From Astropecten irregularis (Eukaryota; Echinodermata; Asteroidea; Paxillosida; Astropectinidae), in NCBI GenBank assembly GCA_963971285.1, contig OZ020244.1, positions 14,384,001 through 14,448,000 on the forward strand: a stretch of 64,000 nt of DNA. The letters run 5' to 3'. The notes under the pieces were generated by a model, which ran no database searches, was not told where the DNA came from, and saw nothing but the letters and a program-made list of their open reading frames with translations. A program made the position numbers and the translations under genes. Shown one piece after another: positions 1-11,295 of the stretch (the first letter of the stretch is position 1; the number at the start of each line of letters is the position of its first letter).

Positions 1-112
1 GTTTACTACCAAAATATGAAGAAAAAAAAATTAACAAAACAAATGTGTATAGGTTTTTCATGGGATTTTACATAAATTAAGTATTTGTTTACACAATATT
101 CCTTACATATTT

Positions 113-930
113 AGCTGTTCCGACATTTCGGATGTCGGAACAGGTTTAGTTTTTGCTTAGATTTTTATTATTATTATTATTATTATTCTTTATCACCCTA
201 TAAGCTTGTTAACAGCTTATCTCTTCTTAGCTTCTTCTGATCAGCTTAGATGAGGTATCATATGAAAGCTTATAAGCTAAGGATCATACTGGCACTGAGT
301 TGTAAAAATTCCTCATTAATTAGGCACGTGACAGCTCATTTGCATATTTAATTAGTCAATTTTGTTAGCAGCATATCTTGAGAACGACAAAGGCTATGAA
401 TATGATTCTTTTTGCAAAGGCTTAGTAGCATAATGTAGTTGTGCATGCTGCCAAGAAATTTACCGTGACGTCATCATGACGTCATCAAAAAATGCTGATT
501 TTATTATTAGCAGCATATCTCGAGAACGGTCAGTGCTACGGTAATGATTCTTTTTGTAAAAGCTTTGTTGCATCATGTAGCTGTGCATGCTGCCCCGAAA
601 TTTACAGTGACGTCATCATGACGTCATCAAAAAAGGTAATTTTTGGTTTATAGCAGTATATCTCGAGAACGGTAAGTGCTACGGTATTGGTTCTTTTTGT
701 AAAAACTTTGTTAGACCCTGTAGATTTGCATGCTGTTGTGAAATTAACTGTTAATTAAATTAACATCAAAAGGCATAATTTATGATTGCAGCATATCTTG
801 AGAATGACAAAAGCTATGGTAATGATTCTTTTCACAAAAGCTTTGTTAGAAACTGCAGATGCATGCTGCTTTGTAAATGACCATGACGTCATCGGAGCTT
901 ATAAAGCTGATCAAATAAGTCGGAACAGCT
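113..930. repeat. Interspersed inverted-repeat element, CRE-rich, copy 1
   Basis: The ends are inverted copies, AGCTGTTCCGAC at 113-124 and GTCGGAACAGCT at 919-930. The left end also folds on itself: CTGTTCCGACAT (115-126) pairs with 132-143 around a five-base loop. The inside holds four tandem units of about 140 bp, starting near 367, 509, 652 and 787. Each resembles 'agcatatctcgagaac' and several carry TGACGTCA palindromes. A second, partial copy lies at 52952-53360 with the same hairpin end and over 300 bp of clear similarity, so this is a dispersed family. It has no coding capacity and is probably a non-autonomous DNA element. I see no target duplication. Confidence 0.7.
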
Positions 931-1004
931 CCGTGTTCGTCCACGAACACTTAAATGTCTAGTTTATTTTTTACATTCGTTTTCTGAGTGTGGATGGTCT
1001 CACT

Positions 1005-1884
1005 AAGATAGAATATCTCTTCCACCTACTGAAGATGCCGATGTGAGATTGCTCATCGGAAGCGACACTCCTGAAGCCTTTTGGGTACAAGAGGAAAGGA
1101 GAGGCGAGAAGAAGGAACCGTATGCTGTCCGTTCACCTTTGGGATGGACTCTGATTGGACCTGTGTCCAAAGGGACGACATACCTTCGCAGTCAACCACA
1201 TACGAGCAGAGGAAGAACTGCACACTCAAATGAAGCCGCTTCTGGCAGATGGACTTCGGGCTTGACGACAAAGATGAGAAACTCGGAGAGTCAGTCGAAG
1301 ATCGAAAGGCCAGAACAACAATGGAGAGTTCAATATCTCTGAAGGATGGTCACTATCAGATGTCCCTACCTTTGCGACAACATTCGCCATCCTTACCAAA
1401 CAAGTAGCCGAAAAGAGACTCCAGTCTTTGAAGAGAAGGTTGGAGAATGATCAAGTCTTATATGAAGGCTACAAGTGTACTATACAAGAGTACATCCAGA
1501 AGGACCATGCTAAGGAGGTCAATGAAGAGAAGGAAGCGCAGAGAGGAACAGTTTTGTACCTACCCCACCATCATGTTATCCACCCCATGAAACCAAAGAA
1601 GGTTCGGGTAGTATTCGATTCCGCTTCTACTTACCGAGGTGTGTCCCTAAACAGCCAACTCTTGCAGGGACCTAACTTCACTAACAATTTGGTTGGGGTG
1701 TTGATGCGATTTCGCCAGGAGAGAGTCGCCTTAGTAGCTGACGTGGAAGGAATGTTTCAACAAGTCTGGGTGTCGCCACAAGATACTGATGCACTGCGAT
1801 TTCTATGGTGGGAGGATGGGGAGTTGTCGACAACCCCAAAGAGTACAAGATGCTGGTTCACTTGTTCGGAGCTACCTCCAGGGC
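1005..1884 (+). mobile_element. BEL/Pao retrotransposon fragment (fossil)
   Basis: This is part of the pol region of a BEL/Pao LTR retrotransposon. The first stretch reads like the Pao-type aspartic peptidase end ([13 protein letters not shown], then [14 protein letters not shown]). The second reads like the start of the reverse transcriptase (YLPHHHVIHPMKPKKVRVVF, SLNSQLLQGP, FRQERVALVADVEGMFQQV, LRFLWW). Both are hallmark motifs of this family in this order. Only a piece of the element is present: no LTRs, gag, integrase or RT active-site end are seen. It is broken, with several breaks, and old. It lies just left of the Polinton insertion and has no functional link to it. Confidence 0.85.
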
Positions 1885-2249
1885 TAATACCAGGGGCGTA
1901 ATGCCGGTAGCGAAGTAACCAGTGGCGGAACACCGGTAGCGGAGTAACCAGTAGCGGAGTAACCAGCGAAGCAGAATAATAATAGACCACGCCCTCTATG
2001 ACAGTCTCCAACGTCAATAAAAGGACAGTGAGCAGTGGTATGAGTCGCCAGTCTGATGAAACTGATAGCTTATAAGTGAAACGTCACTAAATAGTGAGTA
2101 CAATTTTCCACCTTTACACTGGATTTGACACAATAAATCTCCCAAAATATCTGTCAATCTACAATCCAGATGAATCTATTCAAAGAAGTTTTCAGAGACT
2201 TCATGAGCTGTTTCAAGGAGTTCTTTGTTTGCACGTTTCAACTAGCATT
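1885..2249. other. Gene-free left flank of the Polinton
   Basis: No gene is seen. There is a short run of degenerate repeats ending in 'agtaaccag' near 1910-1970. Near 2050-2095 is a CTGATGA...GAAAC pair of boxes that resembles a hammerhead ribozyme core. The end of the stretch, joined across one AACCGC to the sequence from 18959 onward, is the inferred pre-insertion site of the Polinton. Confidence 0.5.
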
Positions 2250-2255
2250 AACCGC
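2250..2255. repeat. Target-site duplication, left copy (AACCGC)
   Basis: AACCGC abuts the left terminus of the Polinton, and the identical six bases occur at 18953-18958 abutting the right terminus. Six-base duplications are the known signature of Polinton integration. The copies are perfect, which supports both the boundaries and a recent insertion. Confidence 0.93.
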
Positions 2256-2704
2256 AGTAGTATGTACGGGGCTGAATGCACCCCAATTGGTGGTGCTAGC
2301 ACCTGCAGGTGGTGCAGGTGGTGGTGGTGGTGCAGGTGGTGGTGGTGGTGCAGGTGGTGCGGGTGGTGGCGTTGGTGGCGCTGTTCATAATAGGTGGTGC
2401 AGTTGTGATGTGGAGCCTGTTTTGGGTACGGATGGTGTTGTATGGGATGGGTCTGATGTTGGTTTACTCGTTTGAAATAAGGTCGCTCTTGATTGGTCGT
2501 TGAATGAAAGGGTAATTGTGATTGGCTAATTAAAAACATGATTGTTCATGATTGGCTAATTAGTTGTCAATGAATTAGAACATTGAATAAGAAAAAACGG
2601 CAAAAACAAATACAAAAAAACAGATGTAACTTACGTTTGTGTTGTGTAATAAAGCAAAGGACCGATGACGTCATGGACAGGTCTGGACAAGCCTCGACAA
2701 GTCA
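2256..2704. repeat. Polinton left terminal inverted repeat
   Basis: The stretch matches the reverse complement of 18496-18952 over its whole length. It includes a GGTGGTGCA-type minisatellite (about 2300-2370), where the right arm has one extra nine-base unit, and at least one substitution. After 2704 the arms diverge. Apparent Gly- and His-rich open frames here come from the repeats and are not genes. Confidence 0.95.
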
Positions 2705-2768
2705 AAGTGTTGTGTAATAAAGCAAAGGACCGATGACGTCATGGACAGGTCTGGACAAGCCTCGACAA
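2641..2768. repeat. 68-bp tandem duplication at the inner edge of the left arm
   Basis: A 60-base block beginning GTTGTGTAATAAAGC at 2641 is repeated almost exactly at 2709-2768. The right arm has only one copy. The duplication therefore arose on the left side and doubles a TGACGTCA palindrome (2666-2673 and 2734-2741). Confidence 0.9.
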
Positions 2769-2786
2769 ATCTGAACGAATATAAAA
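2734..2786 (+). promoter_or_regulatory. Candidate promoter of the first Polinton gene
   Basis: A TATA-like ATATAAAA stands at 2779-2786, about 135 bases before the ATG at 2921. It is preceded by two TGACGTCA palindromes (2666 and 2734), which match the CREB/ATF consensus. The spacing suits a polymerase II start near 2810, in the pyrimidine-rich stretch there. This is an inference from motif content only. Confidence 0.5.
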
Positions 2787-2920
2787 TTGGAAGCGATTGG
2801 ATGTGAGCGTCATTCTCTCTCCAGCCACCAAGATCATTCGCTCTCTCATTCTCTCTCTCTGTGACTACGCGTTTGATATTTAGCGAATACACAAAAAAGA
2901 ACAATCGAAAAACAACCAGA

Positions 2921-3514
2921 ATGGATTTGTCGCAAGGTTCGAGTGTTCGTCCATCTTCTCCAGTCGCTGAAGTTGAAAGCTCGGCGTTTGATAGTGTGAA
3001 GAAGTTAACTCACATCCAGATGAAAAGAGGCTGGCGTGAAGGCTTCAGTGTTGGGGAGAAGAGACCATACTTTTACAACATCTTCACCAGGCAGAGTGTA
3101 TGGTCCATTCCGATCATTCAACCCATTCAACAGGAGGGAAGTAATGTCGACTCTGGCCCATCACCTGACTTACTGGCGGCCGCCATGTCCGAGCTGTCCG
3201 GTGACCTACCCTCGGCGGACCTCACCGAGCCACCCTTCGTCAAGGGCAAACTAAACCGGAAGAGAAAATTCAGCCCGGATCCCGACCAGGAGAGGAACGA
3301 GAACGCCGCCGCCAAATTCTTCATCGGAGGTGAGCGTTATGCCGTTGTTAAGCGCTTTAAAGATAAGGTTTACGTTAACCTCAGAGAGTATTATCTCAAC
3401 GAGGAGAAAAGCAAGCTACTGGCCGGGAAGAAGGTCTTAAATCTGACAGCCGATGAATGGAAGGCGTTGGACGAGCATAGAAAGTCGATAGCCAAGGCCA
3501 TAACCACCGTCTAG
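2921..3514 (+). CDS. Polinton WW-PC4 protein
   Basis: 197 residues from the ATG at 2921; the frame is open upstream but without a better start. Residues 37-64 resemble a WW domain: a first Trp, a YFYN core, and a second Trp followed by Pro. A basic stretch at 108-117 (KGKLNRKRKF) could be a nuclear signal. Residues about 133-190 match the PC4/Sub1 fold: an FxxGxxRYAVVKRFKDKVYVNLREYY strand region, then a K-rich turn and an LTADEWKAL helix. PC4 proteins bind single-stranded DNA and act as transcription coactivators, so a role in element replication or transcription is plausible. It is the first gene inside the left arm, behind a TATA-like box. I do not know WW plus PC4 as a standard Polinton gene. 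Confidence 0.8.
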   Translation: MDLSQGSSVRPSSPVAEVESSAFDSVKKLTHIQMKRGWREGFSVGEKRPYFYNIFTRQSVWSIPIIQPIQQEGSNVDSGPSPDLLAAAMSELSGDLPSADLTEPPFVKGKLNRKRKFSPDPDQERNENAAAKFFIGGERYAVVKRFKDKVYVNLREYYLNEEKSKLLAGKKVLNLTADEWKALDEHRKSIAKAITTV

Positions 3515-3744
3515 ATGTACTGCCATTCGATACTTACTTTTCTTTTTTCTTTCGTTTTGTATCAACCATAGTTTCTACGAGTCAGGACATCATCGCTAGA
3601 CGGGGACGGGCAAGAAGGCTCACTGAACAGCTTTTAACTAAACTGATAACGGAGAAAATTCTCCAGCTGGCGTATCGTGCGCAAGAACAACTGGGGTGCG
3701 AGGGGTGCGAGGAGGACTGGCCAAGTCAATGGGACCATGCCTGC

Positions 3745-4050
3745 ATGTTCTTCGGCGACTGTCCCGAGAGCCGCATCGAAGATTTCATACCTGAGCATTT
3801 TCTGGAGGCCTTGCAGTCCATGGAAACTGATAAGATACTACCCATCGTTCATGCAGTAGCTAGCATGTTGGGTGCTGATTTGTTTTCTGGTGAGAGAATG
3901 GACTTGAACACTGAATTTAGTTCAATGGCCGCAGACATTTTGAATGACTGGAAATCTGATCAATCAGATATAACTCATTCCTATTATTCGACCCGATTTG
4001 ATAATACTGTTGAATTGATTCAGTACACAATGGAGCACATAGAGTGCTGA
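3745..4050 (+). CDS. Polinton protein of unknown function
   Basis: 101 residues from the first ATG. The same frame is open well upstream, with a Cys-rich stretch (CxxC, then HxC around the ATG) that could bind zinc, so the real start is uncertain and splicing is possible. The rest is acidic and helical-looking, with no domain I recognise. It lies directly after the WW-PC4 gene in the same direction and may share its transcript. The end of the gene is echoed in degenerate form twice downstream, near 4115-4206 and 4335-4410. It may belong to a Polinton or adintovirus accessory family, but I cannot name one. Confidence 0.5.
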   Translation: MFFGDCPESRIEDFIPEHFLEALQSMETDKILPIVHAVASMLGADLFSGERMDLNTEFSSMAADILNDWKSDQSDITHSYYSTRFDNTVELIQYTMEHIEC

Positions 4051-4522
4051 TTCCCCAGGAATTATTTCCTTTTCTTGTACATTACAAATTATTGCATTAT
4101 ACTGCTTTTTGTTAATATCAGATACAACTCGTTCCTATAATTCGACTTGCTTTGACAATACTACTGAATAGATTCTGTATACACAATAGAGCACACAGAG
4201 TGATGATTTTCTAAATTTAATACATTTCAAGAACATTATTAGTTTACTACTTTTTATTGTTTATTTTTATGTAGTCAAATTTTGCATATTCTTTTTTTTT
4301 TTTTTTTTTTCTTAAAAGTTACTTTTCATATCTTTTCAGACCACACAGAGTGCTGATTTTCTTAATTTAATACATTTCAAGAACATAAGTAGTTTACTCC
4401 CTTTTCATTGTTTATGTTTAGATACATTTTTTGTCTGTTCTAGTTTTGTTTTCTTATAAAATATTCTTCATATCTTTTCTCGTAATTTTGAAGTGAGTGG
4501 GTAAAAATAATTAATTAATTAA

Positions 4523-4584
<62 letters not shown>

Positions 4585-5170
4585 TATATATATATACCAT
4601 AAAATTAAGAAAAAAGAAAAGAAAAAAGAAGAAGTGTAGTATAGAAATTAAAAAAAAAAAAAAAAAAAAAAAAAGAAAGAAAGAAAGAAAGAATAGTTGT
4701 GTGTGCATGGATTTTGTTTGCGTATGTGTTGTATCCTTAATACAAGTATAGGCCTATCTTATACAAAAAAGTGTCATTCCTTTTATATAATTTAATTCAA
4801 TAAATACATATTTTTTAAATGTATACATACTGCATACAATTTTCTTTAACCACGCTGTGTTACGAGTTTATGCTATATGACATATTTATACAGGAATTGG
4901 TTTCTCAAGGTGCATAATACCCTAGTCTTAAAAGATCATGGAAAGTTGAACTCTGGATGAACTGGAGTGCAAACCTCACACTACATGTGTGCTCGGATCG
5001 CGTTGAAACTTGAACTCTGTATGAACTTCAGTGCATATCACAGACCATTTTACCCCGTGACCCCCTTTACCCCACCTAATCAATATAGGTGGCTCCATGC
5101 GAAAGACTGGACCCTGACGAAACGTTTTCAAAACGATAGATAATCAATACTGGTCCGACAATTCCGACCA
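4051..5170. other. Gene-free Polinton spacer with tandem echoes and A/T tracts
   Basis: There is no gene. Near 4115-4210 and 4335-4420 are two degenerate copies, spaced by about 150 bases, of the end of the preceding gene and its trailer (CACACAGAGTG, then AATTTAATACATTTCAAGAA). Around 4495-4690 there are (TTAA)n, (TAA)n and long A tracts with (GAAA)n. The remainder is unremarkable AT-rich sequence. Confidence 0.6.
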
Positions 5171-5800
5171 GACCCTGGCGGCAAGATCTGAAAACAAAAT
5201 TTTATAATTTTAGTCGGCAAGCCCTCATTCGTCCCTAGCCGCCATTAACACCATGACCCCCGTTTTCTCTCCGACCAAACAACTAGGGTGGCAGGAGACT
5301 TCCTATTTGGGTTTCCAAAGACAGAACCATATTGAACTTGTCCGGATTGCCCAAACTTGTTTTGGACTCTGTCCCGGTAAATACCAGACCCTGGCGGCAA
5401 GATCTGAAAACATAATTTTTTAATTTTAGTCGGCAAGCCCTCATTCGTCCCTAGCCGCCATTAACACCATGACCCCCGTTTTCTCTCCGACCAAACAACT
5501 AGGGTGGCAGGAGACTTCCTAGTTTGGTTTCCAAAGACAGAAACGTTTTGAGCTTCTCTTAAGACGGATTGCCTAAACTTGTTTTCGACTCTGTTCCGGT
5601 AAATACCAGACCCTGGCGGCAAGATCTTAAAAAAAAAAAAAAAAAATATCTAATTTTAGTCCGGCAAGCCCTCATTCGTCCCCAGCCTCCATTAACACCA
5701 TGACCCCCGATTTCTCTCCGACCAAACAACTAAGGTGGCAGGAGACTTCCTATTTTGGTTTCCAAAGACAGAAACGTTTTGAACACGTACAACGATTCGT
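5171..5800. repeat. About 218-bp tandem repeat, three copies
   Basis: Units start with GACCCTGGCGGCAAGATCT at 5171, 5387 and 5609. They run through a shared block containing CACCATGACCCCC and TCTCCGACCAAACAAC; the third unit is cut short near 5800. The spacing is 216 and 222 bases. The array lies immediately upstream of the polymerase gene and each unit carries the same short ATG-started frame, so it may be a duplicated leader or promoter segment. No protein function is supported. Confidence 0.85.
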
Positions 5801-5877
5801 GGCTCGTTCCATCGCGGTTATATTGCTCCACAGCGCTGGCGATGCCATCATTTCCATCGCTTGCTCTCGCTGCCAAC

Positions 5878-8800
5878 ATGTCTCAAGACGAAGTCCACCA
5901 ATACCCGTTTGGCTCGCCAGATCCAACTGCATCACAGCTTGATCTGATTGAGCGTATGGAGGAAGAAGCGCTCGCGCAAGACGAAGTCCACCAATACCCG
6001 TTTGACTCGCCAGATCCAACAGCATCACAGCTAGATCTTATTGAGCGTATGGAGGAAGAAGCGCTCGCGGTGGATGTCCAGCCGTATGTCATCCCCGAGA
6101 CACCGCCTCACTTGCAAGGTCAACACGGAGATGGGGAGGTAAGAAAAAACTTGAATTGAATTTTGTCTCAGGACGTTGTCGGGATTTTGATTAATCTGGC
6201 TTTTTATACTGGTTTGTACCAAATTACAATTAAACATCAGAACATCATCCCAATCATTTCTCAAAAGAAGGAACATTTTGTTAGATAATCCGATGTCTCA
6301 ATAGGCACCTGGAGTTGTTCGCTATAATAATGCTTACAAGTTTATCTGTATTGTACCTGATGCTGGTCTCGGTGTATCATAATTATGGACCATCGCTCTA
6401 ATCATATCCGTCGCCATACTTTATAAGTTAGTGCCTATATAAGACGCTTTCCTGTCGCATGTTTTAACTTGTCAATGACGTCACACATAACGCATCCGTA
6501 CTAGTGTACAGTTACCGTAACGACTAAAGCCCGTTATTTGTTGCACGTCTGAACATGTCCCGTGACGTCATATTTGTTTCTGTTTCTTTTGAGGTGTGTT
6601 ACGTTCCATCGTTAAAGTACACATACCTCACTAGTCTCGGCTGCCCTCGGTTCGGTGTTGATGACTCTGCTGACTACCAAACTTTGGTTAAATTTTGTGT
6701 ATATTCTTATTTAATTACAGAATCCGAGGGTCAATGTGTTTAATCCCGCCGTGCCACCGGAAATTTTGTCTGAAGAAGAACCCATGGTAAGATACCCATT
6801 TCCTAAACATGTGATGATTTTCGTTTGTTTATATTGCTTGTCGTACGACTTTAGTTTGCTTGGATTTCAGAATCAATTTGACAAATCATTCTAACACAAT
6901 TTTTTCTCCCCTTCTTCTTTCTTTTAAAAAGGATATTTCTGACGAAGAGGTAGAAAGACGGCGCCCTCTTTTCACCTGTACCGACTGCCAGAAAACCTTC
7001 ACGCGAAGGTTCAGTCTCAATAGACACCGGCGTCGGGTGCACGTTCAAGGTCTTCCCGCGCTGAATGAATTGAGGTGTGATACTTGTGGCAAATGTTTCA
7101 GTCGCAGGGACAGCCTCAGAAGGCACCAACGTGGCCACGCCCGTCAAGAGAACCCGGCACCGCCAGCAGATGTCGCTGGTCAACCACCACAAGATCAAGT
7201 GCAGCCTCGAAGACGGTTTGCCTGTGACACCTGCGGCAAATCATACACCAGACGGAGCACTTTGAGGAGTCACATGAGAGGACATCATCCACCGCCCGCC
7301 CCGGCTGATCCTCCCGCTCCGGCTGATGAACCTGCCCCGGCTGATCCTCCCGCTCCGGCTGATGAACCCGCCCCGGCTGATCCTCCCGCTCCGGCTGATG
7401 AACCCGCTCCGGCTGATCCCATGGTTGAGGACCCGCGGGTCTTTCCAATTGGGGTAAGAAACATAATGGGTGGGGAAATTGACGACGAAGATCATGAACT
7501 TAACGATTTATTGCGTGAACATTGGCCCTCAGTTCGAACCCATCATGCAATCAATAGGCCGGTGCAAGACGTATTTAACTTTCGACTTATAGGTTCGAGA
7601 GGGATGGGAACACCAGTAAATATGGAATCTGGTTTAAGGGCAGTGTTTAGCCACCTCCGACAGCATGTGAAAATTAATGTGTCCTTCGGACTAGTCCTTA
7701 GGAATATGGTCACAGGCGAGATGCGATATTTCCATCCGTCCCACAACAACGCCCGGTTTTTTGAGGAACCGTTTGTCGTTGCCAACGAAGCAGACTTTGA
7801 ACATTTGATAGTTGCCTTGAATGAGGCCGACATTGCTGAACACGGTCGGCGACAGCGACCAGACACAAAATGGACGGTTGAGGGAATCGCCAATATCAGT
7901 GTCTTTGTAAATAAGACCGACTTCATCATCGGCGCTTTGCGGGGGGACCTTCCTGCCTATGTATCGAACAATAGGGGCCTCGTTAAGTTATTGCGAAATA
8001 GGCACACAGGCAGGCGATATGATGACAATCTTTGTTTCTTTCGTTGTCTAGCCCTCCACATGAGTGATGTGAGCAACCGGGACATTGAGCGCCATACGAG
8101 TCATCTTCTACACCAATTTAAAGATGGCGTCCGCCGACAAGACATCAACGGCGTCACACTTACTGATCTGGATGACGCGGAAAGGCTATTTCAGACGAAT
8201 ATCCAAGTGTATTCATTGATTCCTAGTGATGCGGCGGGGTCGGATGAGGAGGATGAGTCAGAGTCGGGGGAGGAAGATGGAGAGGAACACAGACCAGCAA
8301 TTCGAGCTGAGCTCGTGCGCAGATCAACCTCCAGTTTCAACACCACAATGTACCTAAACCTACACGGAAACCACTTTTCGTACATTTCCAACTTGGCTAA
8401 GTATAGCCAGTCGTTTCCGTGTAGGAAGCAACATGTGATGTTAACGTCGCCTATAGATTTCCAAGTGGGGGGTACCGTCTCCCGAACACAATATTCGATA
8501 AGCTCGCCGAGTTGGGGATAGACATACCCCACGAGCGTCGAATATATCCCTATAGGGCAACGTTTGACTTTGAATGTTACTTTCAAGATGTCCCTAATCA
8601 AGGTCGAGGCAATGGGAAACTTACTTGGGAAAGCCGTCATGAAATCCTGAGTTGTAGTATCGCGAGTAATGTTCCCGGTTACGAAGCACCGACTTGCTTC
8701 GTAACAACTGGGAGCTCCAGTGACGTGGTTAATCGGATGGTAGATCACCTGCATCGGATCTCACTGACTGCTCAAGAGCTTCTGTTAGAAGACTACGAGG

Positions 8801-11295
8801 GTATCTTCACTCGTCTGGACGAACTCATAGCTACATCGGGTCAGGCAGCCGGAAGTAAAAAACAACCGGCCGAAAAGATAAAAGAGGAACTTGGCGACTA
8901 CCTCGAGGAGCTACCAGTCATCGGCTTTAATAGCGGTAAGTACGACATCAATTTAATCAAGCGACACTTGTATTCAAAATTGCAAAGAGATGACCCTCTA
9001 AAATTTATCGTGAAGAGGACCGGCACTTACATGGCACTGAAAACACAGCACTTGAAATTTTTGGATGCGACCAACTATCTAGCACCTGGTTATAGTTACG
9101 CAAAATTCCTGAAAGCGTATGGCGTACCCCAGGAAAAAGGGTTTTTCCCTTATGAATGGATGGATGGTCTGGAAAAATTAGAGTGCCCAGAGCTACCGCC
9201 CCATGAGGCTTTTTTTAGCAAATTGAAGAACCAGAATATCACTGAAGAAGAGTATAGCTATTGTAAACAAATATGGGAGACAAAACACATGAACACAATG
9301 AAGGATTTTCTGATATGGTATAACAACCTAGACGTTGCACCGTTCCTAGAAGCATTGCAGAAAATGAGCGATTTTTATGCAGCGCGTCGCATGGATATGA
9401 TGAAATGTGCCATTTCTGTGCCGGGTCTCTCACTCAGATACTTATTTCAAACTCTCCACCCTGATGTGTATTTCTCACTTATTGACAAACACAACAGCGA
9501 CCTATATTTCAAAATAAAGCAGAACATCGTAGGGGGGCCGTCAATTGTTTTCAATCGGTACCATGAAAAAAACAAAACCAATATCCGGAATGGCTCGAAA
9601 GTATGTAAACAGATTATTGGCTTCGATGCCAACGCGCTCTATCTGTGGGCGCTAATGCAGGACATGCCCACCGGGACTTTTGTCAGACGAAATGCTGAAC
9701 AGAATTTTAAACCTGTTATGGCCCAGAAACATGGTGTCATGGCAACCGAGTGGCTGGAATGGGAGTCCAGAAAAAATAATATTCATATTGTACACAAATT
9801 TAACGGCACAGAAAAACGCGTTGGCTCAAGAATGCTACCCGTAGATGGGTTTTGCCTGGAAACAAACACAGTATACCAATTTCATGGGTGCTTTTGGCAT
9901 GGGCACAGGTGTCACCTTAACAAGAATGATTTTAATCAGGTTAGGCAAGTTAGTTGTGAAACGCTCCGTGAGGAAACTGAGCAAAATTCTGCATACATTA
10001 GAGGACAGGGATACAATCTAATAGAAATGAGAGAGTGTCAATGGGGGCTTTGCCAGGAGAACGATCCAAACTTGCGACGATTTGTAAATTTGAATCGACT
10101 CCCACACAGTGAAAGAAAGCAAATGACTCAAGACCAGGTGATTCATTTCATAAGGGATGGTTCTCTCTTTGGTCTTGTTGAGTGTGACGTGCAAGTGCCA
10201 GATACATTGAAGGAAACATTTGCAGAAATGACTCCCATTTTCAAAAACATCGATATTAGCAGGGATGACATCGGCGAACATATGAAAGAATTTGCCGAGA
10301 GGGAAGGTTTCATGAAAACACCACGCAGAAGCTTGATTGGGAGCATGTTCGGGTCTAGGATTTTACTTGCAACTCCATTACTGAATTGGTACTTGTCGCA
10401 TGGGTTGACCGTGCAGCATGTTTATGAAGTCATCCAATATAAACAAATCAATTGTTTTCGGGAATTTGGGAACGCTGTCAGTGATGCACGAAGAGCAGGG
10501 GATAGTGATCCGTCCAGTGCAATTCTGGCGGATACTATGAAATTGTTAGGTAATTCTGCCTACGGGAAAACCGTAACAAATCAGCTAAAACATTTGAACG
10601 TCAAGGTGTGTGATGATAAGGAGGCCCCAAACTTGGTCAACGACAAACGTTTTCGTGCGTTGCATGATATCGGTGGGGGAATGTACGAGGTGGACATGTC
10701 CAAAAAAACAATCAATCTAAACCTCCCCATTCAAATAGGCTTCTTCGTCTACCAATTTGCCAAATTACGCATGCTCGAATTTTATTATGATTTTTTACTC
10801 AAGTTTATCCATCCGTCCGATTTCGAAATGTGCGAGATGGATACGGACTCGGCCTATCTTGCCATCTCAGGCAATTCCCTAGATGACATCATTAAGGAAA
10901 ACATGAGAGTTCAGTACTTAAATGAGAAAGATCAATGGTTCCCCCGGGACGACACGGCAGCGCACATAGCGTACGATAAGAGGACCCCAGGATTATTTAA
11001 AGTAGAATGGGAAGGGGATGGTATAGTTTCCCTCTGTAGTAAAACATATTTTTGTTTCGGCGATCATAACAAAGTAAGCTGCAAAGGGCTTAATAAAAGA
11101 ACAAACAACATCACTAAAGAAAAATATCTTGACGTGTTACGGTCCCAAGTCCCTGGATCCGGAGTGAACCGTGGTTTTCGAATGAAAGGGGGAGATATGT
11201 ATACATATAAACAAATAAAAACAGCCTTCTCATACCTATACCCCAAGAGAAAAGTAACAAATGACGGCCGATCTACAACCTACCTAGATATCTAA
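5878..11295 (+). CDS. Polinton zinc-finger plus protein-primed type B DNA polymerase
   Basis: This is the replicative polymerase of the element. The leader part starts at the ATG at 5878 with two direct copies of a 31-residue acidic unit. It is followed by splice-like GT...AG boundaries, consistent with spliced exons. Next come three C2H2 zinc fingers (about 6975-7280), a Pro/Ala/Asp repeat linker (about 7295-7420), and a conserved N-terminal region with DNLCFFRCLALH and HGNHFSYISNL motifs. The polymerase core shows exonuclease motifs FDFECYF and GFNSGKYDINL, palm motif A FDANALYLWAL, motif B KLLGNSAYGKT and motif C MDTDSAYL. The Polinton-typical FHGCFWHGHRC is also present. Families of this type prime replication with a terminal protein at the inverted repeats. 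The region is nearly whole, with about one apparent break. Confidence 0.93.

Noticed and set aside
2170-2539. Gly-rich and His-rich open frames in both Polinton arms (also 18660-19031)
   Set aside because: They follow the GGTGGTGCA minisatellite and are mirrored by the inverted repeat. No start context or conserved protein.
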